Below are positions 8,380-19,000 of a DNA stretch of 25,661 nucleotides, one piece after another. Location of the stretch: NCBI GenBank assembly GCA_001969505.1, contig LSSK01001331.1:1-25661 (forward strand), given 5' to 3'. The translations under genes were made by a program, and so were the position numbers. The notes below the pieces were generated by a model. The model was given only the letters and a program-made list of their open reading frames with translations. It made no database searches and was not told the DNA's origin. Source of the stretch: Zancudomyces culisetae. Taxonomy: Eukaryota > Kickxellomycota > Harpellomycetes > Harpellales > Legeriomycetaceae. The first letter of the stretch is position 1; each line of letters starts with the position of its first letter.

Positions 8380-10173
8380 CTACATAAAAATACTGTTTGT
8401 GTTTTATGCCCTTGTATAAATCTTATATTTAATCTAAAGGCTATTAAAAAAAAATTTTTTTCCTTAATTTTTCTGATATTACACAATAACATTTTTGTGC
8501 ATTTTCCTGATTTACAGTTTGATGACCCACTTTTTATCATCGTAATTATGAGAAAAATCCAAATTGAATAGCAGAGAAGCTAGTTGATTCGCAAAAAATC
8601 ATTATTGTCCGATTTCCCCAAAGATAAAAAAATGATGCTATAAAAAAAACCCAGCAACCATTCGCCATTAAACTCCTAAAAAAAACAAAAAAAATTTAAA
8701 AAAAAGAAAACAACTTGAATAAAGGCCAGAAAACATTTTTTGCAACTAAGCTGTCCATTCTTGCCGTTTAGCAACCTATTTTTAGCGTTCTTGACACTGG
8801 CTATACCTCAATAGTACTATTAGAGGGTGTAATATAATTATACCTGAAAAAACCTGACTGTGGCACGTTAAAGACTAACTTTTTTGATTTATGATGCAAG
8901 TGACACTTGAAGAGAAAGCCCGAACCCAACTGTAACACTCTTGTTTGTTGCGGCTTATACTCAGTTCCTTTATTGTTCAATTGTCAGCAGACCCATCTGT
9001 TGTACTTCCAGTTTAAACAAATATTGGTTAAACGTAATAAACTAGACACAGACAACAGATCCTGGAGATTAATCTCTCTATGCGTATGCTGTAAATGGCT
9101 CGTATATAATATCTTTTATATTGACTGATACTTGATATATTCTTGGACGTTCTGAAGGTTATCACTGCCCATTTTTGTTGTTGTTAATGGTGTTATGTGT
9201 ATAATTTTTAATAATAAAATTAAGAATTACATCAAGGCAAAAATTGGTGATTTTAGAGTGAGCATTTTAAAACCATCATCAATGTCATATGTTAGTGATA
9301 ATAACTAGCTGGGTTGTCACCATTTGTGTACACTATCATATCCACATATGCCACTGACTATAGTCATGCATAAAATATGTTTTCTCAGTTAAAGTATCTA
9401 ATGAAAATCAATTAATGTACAGATGATTGCAAAATCATTCATCATCATTAATCTGTCTTGTTATATTTGCGCGCCTGAAAAATCAAATATATATTAACCG
9501 CAATTTTTTTGTAATAGATAAACAGCACCATTACATACAAAACGCAACATGTGTGCCAAAGATATAAAAAGGATAAGAATTTTTGTAGCTGTATAATAGC
9601 ATGCAAAGTATGATATTTAAAGTTTTCTAACCCTAATACCTATTTGATTGCAATTATAGGTGTATGTTTGGTAATGGTGAGTATCATATGTTTTTCGTTG
9701 CCTCTAGGCTTGAATAGTAGCATTTTGCACACTTGTTTTGAAAAGTATGAGCAATAGTCATGATCCATATTGGTTATAGCCTTTACATATTGGGAAAAGA
9801 GCGTCAATGGATCTTAAAGGCGAGTCCTCCTTGACTATACAAATTTCATATATCTATCTTGGTAGTGAATCAAATTAAAGTGATAAACAAATATTTCACA
9901 ATAACACTTTTTTGGTATTCTTTTATTTCCCTGTCATATGTCAAATGATTGATTGGCAATTTTGCAAAATTGTATCAAACATTAAATGGGAAAAAAAAGC
10001 AGGAACAAATAAACGATGAAACAATTCAGATAAAAATAAAAGACACAAATAAAAATATAATATGAATATCACCTGTTTGTAACAGAACCAACGAGGAACT
10101 TGTGGATTTACAGGAATCGTATCGACTTTTTAGCGCGTTAATATACCTTTCCCAGATAGAATGGATAGGATAA
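8380..10173. other. 1.8-kb gene-free stretch between GRS1 and the carrier gene
   Basis: It contains the divergent promoters of GRS1 and the carrier gene, plus AT-rich sequence with poly-A and poly-T runs. I see no coding exon, tRNA or repeat. Short open frames (e.g. 8907-9128) have no domain and biased codon content. The only distinctive motif is CTAACCCTAA at 9627-9636. For its size this is the largest unexplained interval in the left half and could hide a non-coding RNA. Confidence 0.5.
9627..9636 (+). promoter_or_regulatory. Telomere-repeat complement CTAACCCTAA
   Basis: Ten bases complementary to one and two-thirds TTAGGG units. It could be a Tbf1/telobox-type factor site about 540 bp before the carrier ATG, a telomerase-RNA-like template, or chance. 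A match of this length is expected well under once in a window of this size, so it is recorded. Confidence 0.3.
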
Positions 10174-10190
10174 ATGGCGGACGATTCTAA
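10161..10190 (+). promoter_or_regulatory. Overlapping upstream ORF of the carrier gene
   Basis: An ATG 13 nt upstream of the carrier start opens a nine-codon frame ending TAA at 10188-10190. It overlaps the main ATG (10174) in another frame. If the mRNA leader includes it, ribosomes must leak past it to make the carrier, so it could lower or regulate translation. Transcript start data would decide. Confidence 0.4.
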
Positions 10191-11651
10191 AGTAGGTTCA
10201 GACGAAATGTCTAAGGACAATCAGAGCTTCGAATTTGAAAAGGGGTTTAAGAAAGTAGTTTATGGTAATTTTTCTGTTATTATGCTTTTGTTATACTCAA
10301 TTATTTTTTCTACTAGCAGGCTTGATAGGGAAATGTTGAAATAAGGAGAATAGAGGGATAGGCTTATTGCTGATATCAATCTTGATAGCTAATTACAAGA
10401 TAAACAAAAAATAGCAAACAGAATATTCCTTGCCGGCTCCTCTGCAGCAGTATGTGGGGTCGTAGCCGGGTACCCGTTCGACTCGCTAAAGACGAGAATG
10501 CAAACATATAATTATAAATCTATCTTTAAATGTGCAAAAGTGACAATCGCAGAGGAAGGTTTCTTTGGGCTTTACCGAGGTCAGTGATTAACAATGAGAT
10601 TATATTACTTTTCTTTTTGCCATTTTTGTATACTTCTTGTTTAAATGTTGATTTAACCAAGAAAGATGGATATTCTTTTACGGTAAATAGGAATACTACC
10701 GCCTCTATTGACGATTTCTCTAACTAAATCAACATCATTCTCAATATACGAATACTCGAAAAATAAAGTTAATAAATTAATGTATCCCGAAAGTAAAACC
10801 GAGACGGGAATGGTGAATGATAGCAAACAAAAGAGTCTAAAATCAATATTCTTTAATTCAGTCATATCTGGTGGTATATCTGGTTCATTCGTTGCCGTGT
10901 TTGCAGCCCCATTAGAGCTGATAAAAATCCAAATGCAACTGGCCAGCTTAATTCATAAAGAACAGTTGTCAAAAATAGAGAAGCTCAAGGCCGAGGTAGC
11001 GAAAAAGGGTCTATTGGATCCCAAAGTATACCAAGCCAGGCTGGCAGCTTTAAATAATCTACAAGCTGTGAACTCTAGAGTTGAAAAGATGTATTTTTCC
11101 AAAAATGGGAAAATGTCTAATTTTGCTTCTATTAAAAAAATTGTACAAACAAGGGGGGTTTTTGGGCTATACACTGGTTTAGGAATCCATGTTGGTAAGT
11201 AGTAAAAATTGACATCATTATTATCTCGAATACTATCCTAACTTATATACCTGTTTTTTTTCAAATAGTTCGCGATTTTTTTGGCACTGGAATCTATTTT
11301 AGTACCTATGAGCTATTCAAGGAAACGCTTAAGCGGACCCGATTAGGCAGCAATAACGCAGATCCATTAATACATATGATAGCTGGAGGATTTTGTGGTG
11401 TGGTTGCCTGGCTAATCATCTTTCCCATTGATTTGGTCAAGTCTATAGTTCAAAAGGATTCATTAGCCTATCCGCATAAATACATGTCACCTATCAAGTG
11501 CTTCAAGTATAACCTTGATCGTTATGGTTTTCGGGGAGTGTACCGAGGGATTAGTGTAACTTTGATAAGGGCATTTCCGCTACACGCGCTAAATCTCACT
11601 GTTTATGAATATGTTCGAGAAATTCTGACAGACTATGCAAAGCCCTTATAA
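10174..11651 (+). CDS. Mitochondrial carrier family (SLC25) transporter, four exons
   Basis: An inner-membrane metabolite exchanger. Exons are 10174-10264, 10400-10579, 10691-11194 and 11269-11651. The introns start GTAATT, GTCAGT and GTAAGT, all phases close, and intron 3 has TCCTAAC at 11236-11242. The product is 385 residues. All three carrier signatures are present: PFDSLKTRMQ (56-65), PLELIKIQMQ (164-173) and PIDLVKSIVQ (311-320). Each is followed by a G-x-x-G-LYRG-type helix end, GFFGLYRG (84-91), GVFGLYTG and GFRGVYRG. The N-terminal 35 residues are polar. A charged insertion of about 60 residues (roughly 177-235), rich in Lys, Glu and Leu, sits in the second matrix loop and makes the protein longer than the usual 300. 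The GILPPLLTISLTKSTSFSIYE and VRDFFGTGIYFSTYE segments resemble the carnitine/acylcarnitine-ornithine branch. The substrate cannot be read from sequence alone. Confidence 0.9.
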
Positions 11652-12079
11652 CTCCCACTCTTCTGGTGCGTGCTGGCTTAGACTTACTTCTTTTGTCTAC
11701 GCACCGTGTATCCGGCCTGTTGCTTTTTATTGATCATGAACTATTGGTTGTACAGGATCATATTATCTTATAGAATACATATTTTTCAATACACTTTTTT
11801 CAAGAGCGAAATATACAAAGTTAGATTAACGAAAAATTAATAATATATATATAACGGATTTTTAATGTGTTATCATTGCATGGGAGTTTAGTGTTGCTTT
11901 TTGAGTCTTTTAGGACAAAAGATAGTATGTATATCAAGTTACCTGTGTGTTGTGGTGCTAATAACAGATCCCTAGTTTCTGCGACTTTCTGATGCTATTT
12001 TCCAATTTAATCAAAAAAAAAAGCATCGATTTACCAAAAATAACAAATTGTCCCCATAACTCTTGTGCTACAAATTAAC
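11652..12079. other. Spacer downstream of the carrier gene
   Basis: AT-rich, no gene seen. A TATA-like run at about 11845-11856 could be the promoter of the snRNA-like cassette downstream or simple AT sequence. Confidence 0.45.
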
Positions 12080-12190
12080 CAGTAGTATAGGGGACAGTGA
12101 TCATTGGTCACTGGATTTCTTTATCATTCATTAATGCAATACTCTGCATCGGAAATTTTTGGGATCTTTCCATTGGAGAGATCTTTTGTG
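12080..12190 (+). ncRNA. Candidate Sm-class snRNA-like cassette
   Basis: In order: GTAGTA (12082-12087), a perfect 6-bp hairpin (12095-12100/12108-12113), a perfect 5-bp hairpin (12134-12138/12145-12149), the exact Sm-binding consensus AATTTTTGG (12154-12162), and directly after it a 9-bp stem-loop with one G-U pair (12163-12171/12175-12183). An Sm site followed at once by a 3' hairpin is the hallmark of U1, U2, U4 and U5 snRNAs. GTAGTA, two stems, then Sm, spaced about 70 nt, is the order seen in U2. However, the strongly conserved U2 5' segment (TTTTGGCT...GATCAAGTG) is absent, as are the U1, U4, U5 and U12 diagnostic sequences. It may be a divergent or degenerate snRNA, another Sm-bound RNA such as the 3' end of a telomerase RNA, or coincidence. 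The 5' end is unknown. Confidence 0.35.
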
Positions 12191-13007
12191 GTTTGCCGAT
12201 TCCGTAATATTACACCATTGCTATAAAAAATCCGAAAATTCCAAACAGATGGAAGCTGGTGAGGAGAGGAAGTGACGTTCACTCGTCGTTTCTTTTTCTT
12301 TCGAGTTTTTTGTCTGTTTGGGTTTTTATCCAAGGGAGGCTGTTTGAGAACCTAAAGTTGATGCTGTCTACCAGCTCGGGTTTTCTATTTGTTTAGAAAA
12401 TTTGTGCGGGTTGGTGGTATATGAAGTTATAAAGGGGATGTGCAGCCTCACATTTTGCTACAAGCACTTATTATTAAAGAAGAAATATACAAAAACGGTG
12501 AATAGTGATCATTGAGGTGATTGCTGAGTGTGATCTGATAATTGAACTAAGGCAGTATTGCTTAAAGTGGTGATGGTATTATAGTTCATTTAGATTTGCA
12601 TGCTGAGTTTGTAAGCACGCTGGCTCATATGCATATTGTTCTATCATTTTATATTTTCATACAGTTTCGCGTTTTGGTTTAAATGATGAGAAGGTTGGGG
12701 GAGGGGGAAATCTGAGCTAAATTAATTTGAATTTGAAAAAAAATTATACGAAAATATACGAAAAAATAAATGAAAAATAAATAATTAGCGAGTAAATAAA
12801 TAAACAATTCCAAATGTTTTTGTGCGCATGAGTTTAAGAGAGAATATGCTGATCATTATTTAAAATCAATTGAACTAGTAACAGCAATTTATTACAAAAA
12901 CGCATTTTGTGTTCTCATTCAGGCATTAATAAAACAAAGAATAGCAGATATACCGAAAAATACTTTTCAATTTGCAAAATAAATGGGAACTGCAGATTTA
13001 TAGAACA
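12191..13007. other. Intergenic region and HIR3 promoter
   Basis: No gene is supported. The 12124-12333 minus-strand open frame is basic, has no domain and overlaps the snRNA-like cassette. Past 12700 the sequence becomes A/T-only runs typical of a promoter. A six-codon upstream ORF (12983-13003) ends 4 nt before the HIR3 ATG. Confidence 0.5.
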
Positions 13008-16000
13008 ATGACCATTATGGAGTACGAAGAATTTCCGTTCATACCGATTAATTATCCAGAATACGAAGAGGAGGAGGGCCAAGGGGTAGTGGGTGCAGAA
13101 GGAGAGGCTGGAGAGGAAGAAGAGGAAATACTAGAAGAAAAGGTAAGTCACTGAAAATTAAGGCAAAGATATAGCAATCGAAATCAAAGCGCCAGAGGAA
13201 CATAAAGTATAGCAAGTATTTTATTGCAAACATAGATTGACGGGCTGTTTGAAAAGTATCACGAGATACTCTTTATTTTGAAAGAAAAGAAATATCAAAA
13301 AGCAATCAGTATTCTTGCCGAAATACTCGATTCAGATGTATTGTCAACAGAGGTATTTCAATCAGATACGAATAAGTACTATATTGAAACTTAATTTAGT
13401 TTTGAGAGAATAAAAATATTTTTATCATATTTATTATACATTATAACTAGAAATATATACTGGAAAGCGAGGAAGACGAAATGAAGGAGGTATCTGATAA
13501 TGAAAAAGAGAATGAATCAATAAATGAAAACGAAAGGATAATTGTCACTCTTGATGAGATTAAAGCCATAAACAAACTCAAATGGCTGGTTTTAAAAACA
13601 CTTGGGGCTGCTAGAATATATAGAACGAGAGAACTATTGAGAGATCTAGAAGAAGAGTCCCAAAAGGTGCTATTTTCAACAAATGATATTAATGAAGCTC
13701 TTTCGGTGAGGGAATGGGTACGGATTCACGTAATGCTAGATTCTATGGTAGATAAGCAGGACTCTGCAATGAACAAAAGTACCTTAAGCGAAGTCAAAAA
13801 ACAGTTGGTGGATGCAGAAAAAAAGTATAGATACGCAACCGTTCTTAACAAAAAAGATGTAAAGTCGCTTTATATACTTGGAGGTGTATGCATATCGTTA
13901 GGTAAATATGAACGTTCTGCAAAAGCATTTGAAGAATGTGTGTTTAACTCAAGCCTTTGCTTCCAGGGTTGGGATTATCTAGTTGAGAATGTAGATGTGA
14001 GTGATAGCAAACAGCTTCAGAATAATCCGATGATTGGTAGCTATTTAGCACCGAACCGAGGTCTCTTCGAAAGAAATAGTGACACTTCTGCTTTTACTTT
14101 GAATTTAAAAGGTAAGAATCTGGATCCATATGGGTGGTGGGGTCTGGAAGGGTTGTTTTACACAGCAATTTTGCAGCAAGATACCGAGACAGCTGGGCGG
14201 ATATTAAATATTGGACAATCTATACAGTCTGACTTTTTGGTTTTTGACCCACTTGTACAGGACTTTATTAATGCTAAAAACCACGAGAGCTTGAGGAAAA
14301 CAAAAGCCGAGATACAGTATTTCAAACAATCATACAAACCAGCATTCCACGAAACTGGGGATATTGTTCATGACTTTAAGAAAAAATTATATGAGGGAAT
14401 TGGAGTCAAAATGAACAAAAGGTCAACTGATGTAGAAATTCGCAACAACACAGCTGTGAAACCCGTGGAAATCGTATTTAATTCGGGTGAGGGCGTTGAA
14501 AAAATTGCAGAAAAGGTTGTTCAAAGGTTTCAAAGCATTTTGATAGAGACAAACCAAGAGAAATTGAAAAGTAACCTGAACATTTTAGGAGCAAAAATAT
14601 TGCTGAAAGAAGACAAAGGAGCGGATGGCTCCAGTCTCAGTCCGAATGTGACTGAATTGGCTGATATGGAGATGGATTCTAAATTGATTACTCAAAACCA
14701 GGGTGCTGAGGAAAACGTGGATGCTAACACCGAGAAAAATACTATTGGTGATTCGTCACCGACAGATGCGGTTGAAACAGAAAAAGCTATCGAGAATAAT
14801 GAGAACACCGAGAATCCCGGAAAAGAGTTATCAGACACCACATGCACAGATGATACAGAGAAAGAGGGGGCCGAAAATGGGGAACAGACTGAAGAGGCAG
14901 CACAAGTTGTAACACGAAGATCGACAAGAGTACGCAACATGAGCAAGACTTCGAGTACGGATAACGGTAGCAGTAACGAGTTGGGTCTTAAAGCAGGAGA
15001 ATTTTTGAACAACACAACAGGTGGGTTGAATGCAACGTTAGAGTTTCCTCGCAAAAATGTGGAGGATGAGCTGCGTAATCAAGAGGATGAAAAATTGACC
15101 AAGTTGATGTTTTATTTGGAGGATTATTGTGGTACTAGGCCAACTGAGCGCACTGGTATTGTGAGAACAAGGAAGGAAAATGAAAATGCAAATGCGGCGA
15201 CGAATAAAGAAAACGACCCATATAGCATGTTGTTGAAACACAAAATGTGGCCGATCTTTGGCGAATTGTTACAAAGTGATGTGTTTGAACGGGAGTCGAT
15301 AGACAAGTGTGAAGTTATAAATACAAGCGTAACGAATCTGAGGCAGATTTTGTCTACATACACCAATAATGATAGCACCAGATCGCGCAGAAAACAAAAA
15401 GGTATGGGTGATAAGGTGCAAAACAGTTGTGTGTTTAGCAACTCAACGTTAGAGTTTGTAGATACTCTCGAAAAAGTCATAGGGAGTAGAAACGGCGGAA
15501 TATACGGGTTTGTATTTTTGTTCATCCAGGAAGTAATGCATTTTAAACAGCGACATGCTTTAATTCACAAGGACGCAAAGTTGTACTATTTGTTGGCAAG
15601 ATTGATAATTATGGGTGGGCAGGTGTTTATTGACTATAGCAAAACGCGCTTTCACTCGCATAAGATACAAAACGGGAAAAGAGTCGATTCAGACGTGAAA
15701 GGTATTGAACTATCGCTATATTCTTTAGATCTTATTTCAAGCTATGTTGAAACGCAATTGGAACAAAACTGCGATAATGGAGTCGACTTGAAGGTTGTAG
15801 ATTTATTCAACAGGTGGGGTGATTTGATAGTAGAAGAATTAGCTAGACTCAAAATCAAAGAGAGAGTGAACAAAAATTCGAATCTGCGGACAATATTGGA
15901 TTTAGAACCATTGCTGATACTAATACTAAATTACAATAAATATCGGATTGGGGTTTGCCTGAATGAAACAGTGTCTTCTAAAAGCGCTCTCAAGACGTGT

Positions 16001-19000
16001 ATTGCAATGTCACAAAACATTGCAGGTGTCAATAAGATAATTTTAAAATACAACAAGCTCAAGAAAAAACCCATGGATGAAACATATGGGCTATTTGAGA
16101 CTCTTTACAACTACTATTACCGATATTTATTAATGGGAGGTGTGGAAACATGTCAAGATGGGTGTGTAGCTGTAGTACCAAAAAAATCGATCAATAAATC
16201 AACATTGGTCGAGTTTTTTACAGGCAAAATATCCGCAATTGAATATGTCGAGAAAATTTCCAAATGTAGTGGTTATTTTTCTACCGGCGAATATGGTATG
16301 GTCATTGAGTTGATTGGACCGATTTTCAAACGATCAATGTCCAAGCTACATGAAATAATACCATTATCGCAACAAGAAGCACATACAGGTGACGAGAATT
16401 CTGGTAAAAGTACTGGGAGTGAAGTAGATGACAGCTACTTGTGTGAGTTGTTGTATACATCGTATTACAGCGTTGGAAATGTGAAGGCGGCTGTTTTGGT
16501 GCTTATTGTTGATTTAGCCAAATTAATACACAAACTATACCTACAGAATACTGCCCATCAATTGGGTCAACTGATAGCCAGAGTAATTCAAACGTTATCA
16601 AAGTTGTATATGCTCATCAAAAAGGTACCAGGGTTTATGGGGAATAAAATTGATGGCTCAGGAGGCACTCTGGTCGATTTTATAAAAGATTCGGGTGTAT
16701 TTAGCAGTGACGAGACCAAGGACGCGGATGGTAAGCAGTATGTGAACTATCTCGTTGATGTTATTACCAAGCTGGTGATCAGAGAGTACAGTAAAATGTT
16801 GCTAGTGATGGTTCATTTTCTGCCTATTTGTGTTGAGGATATTTTGGATCGGGAGGTAAACTGGATAGAAATGATCAAAAAAGTTGTTCCCGACAGGTAC
16901 ATCACTCTGATTGTTCAACTTTCAAGCGTTTTAGTTTTTCTAATTCAGAAGGAAACCAAGCGTTTTGAAATGGATATTGGAAAAACAAATGCAGTATTTA
17001 CAATACTATATTGTTTACACCATATCATGGGTAAATTTGGGCTGTGTACATATCAAGATCCTGAAAAAATATCTCAGCCACAGGTTTCTGATGATAAGAT
17101 GGAAACGGATGGTCAAAAATCACTCAACAACGAAAAAAGCGACGCTGAAACCGCAGCACATACGGAGAGTGGCGATAAAATCCAAATGGATGTATATCTG
17201 GAACACAAATCAGGTTTTGGTGGTTTAGTGGTAGATTTAAGTGGTGGATTTATATCCAAACATTACAAAGATTACTGTCGTGATAAAGCGCGGTTTGCTA
17301 CTGTTAACCAGCAGCAAGGCGATCCAGATGTAATGCAGAAAGCAATTGGTCTATTTATCCAGAGTGTACTGTGCGTTTACGATGTTTCGGTTGAAGTAGA
17401 ATTGCAGAACGAATTGTGGGAGATTGTAGTACACTATCAATACAACAACAACAGTGATGATGGTTGTTGTGGTCGTGGTGGTGAGGGGGAGGATGGAGAG
17501 GGGGAGGATGGAGAGGACACAGGGAGCGAAATGAGTATCCAGACTACATCAGTGATTTTTGCACTTTTGAAAAACCAACTATATGAGTCGTTTAGAAACA
17601 ACAAACCGGGTATTCTGAAGCAAAGAAGGGGATTAATTGAACTTGTATACGAGTCGTGTGCCGAGTTTACGGCCAACAACGATCTTTTCACACTGGTTAA
17701 CTTGACTTTGCATGCTTCAAACAGCTCTGGTAATTTGGAAAGAAGGAGCGAGGAAAGTGGGACTGTGGCTATAGCCAATAGTTTGGGGATGAATAACAGT
17801 GCACTCAATTCGCTCTTGTTCAATGCAACGTCCGTGCGGAATTACCTGAACAAATTCAACTATCAAAAAATTTTATCGGAATTTAGCGCAGATACTCACT
17901 CTTCTACACCCAAACCAGTGTTTATGAACTCAGATACAAATGGTATCGTTTCAGATATGTATTCAAATATTTATTTTATTTACGCTTCGATTCAGAGAGA
18001 TGCGATCCGTGTCAAAAAGTATTCCGATCCTCTCCGTTCTGCGTTTGAGTTTGCAAGCATCATCAACATGTGTTATATAAACCTGCACTTCAACCCCAAA
18101 CATTGGGCTAACTGGTATGTCTTGGGGCAATCTGTCTTGGAACGAGTAGATTATTTGCTTATTTCGGGTGCAGATAGCGTTTCCGAAATGTTGCCAAAAC
18201 CAAAAACAAAGTCAAGTTCGGATGGAGACACAGACAAAAACAACGACACAAATACAAATACAAATACAAATGCAGACGCAGATCTTAAGTCTGGCACAAG
18301 TACGGGTACAGGTACAAGTATGGTTACAGGTAAAGAACCAGAGAAATCAAGGACCTTTACTCAACATCTCAGTTTGTCATCTTCATCCATTGAGCAAAGT
18401 TCCTTGGCTTCTAATTCGACTACTGCGGCTGCCATTGCTGCTGAAAAAACTACTTCTACATCTGCTTTTGAAAATAAGGCACTTGAAATGTATCCAGAAA
18501 CAACTACAAATTGTCGTAGCGGTAAAGATAAAGACAAAGATAAGGATGATGGTAAAAGTAAAGGTAAAGGTAATAGTAGTAATAATGAGGATGGAAATGG
18601 TGATGACGATGGTGATGACGATGATGATGACGAGTACCCTGTTCGTTCATACAATATTGTCTGGAGCTACAAGGTAGCTCTATTGTGTTTTGCTCAGGCG
18701 ATTAGGCTGTTTGAGAGCGACGTTGCTATTGATACAGAAAATTGTTTGCCCGCTTCCATTTCGTTCCCCTATGAACTGTACTATTCTACTGCATCGCTAT
18801 TATATAGAATGTCATCATTCCCGTTTAATGACAACAAATCGTTTTCAAACATATTGTATTCATCAGTCTACAACTTGGTGCTTAAATCCAAACAACAGAT
18901 GCTATACAGTTCAACTGTCTCTTTGTTTAATCAAGTATCGCTGGAGCTACTACTGGCCAAAACGCTCTCTAAACTGAACATGAAGCCCGAAGCCTGTCTG

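Noticed and set aside
9380-9450. Possible minus-strand C/D-box snoRNA (ATGATGA ... CTGA)
   Set aside because: No terminal stem pairs the flanks of the two boxes and no guide match could be shown.
10326-10399. Alternative acceptor CTAGCAG for carrier intron 1
   Set aside because: It reads into stops. The later AG at 10398-10399 closes the phase and joins conserved carrier sequence.
18168-18677. Plus-strand 169-residue frame inside HIR3
   Set aside because: It is an alternate-frame reading of microsatellite DNA (Gln, Met and Val runs). HIR3 reads through in its own frame.
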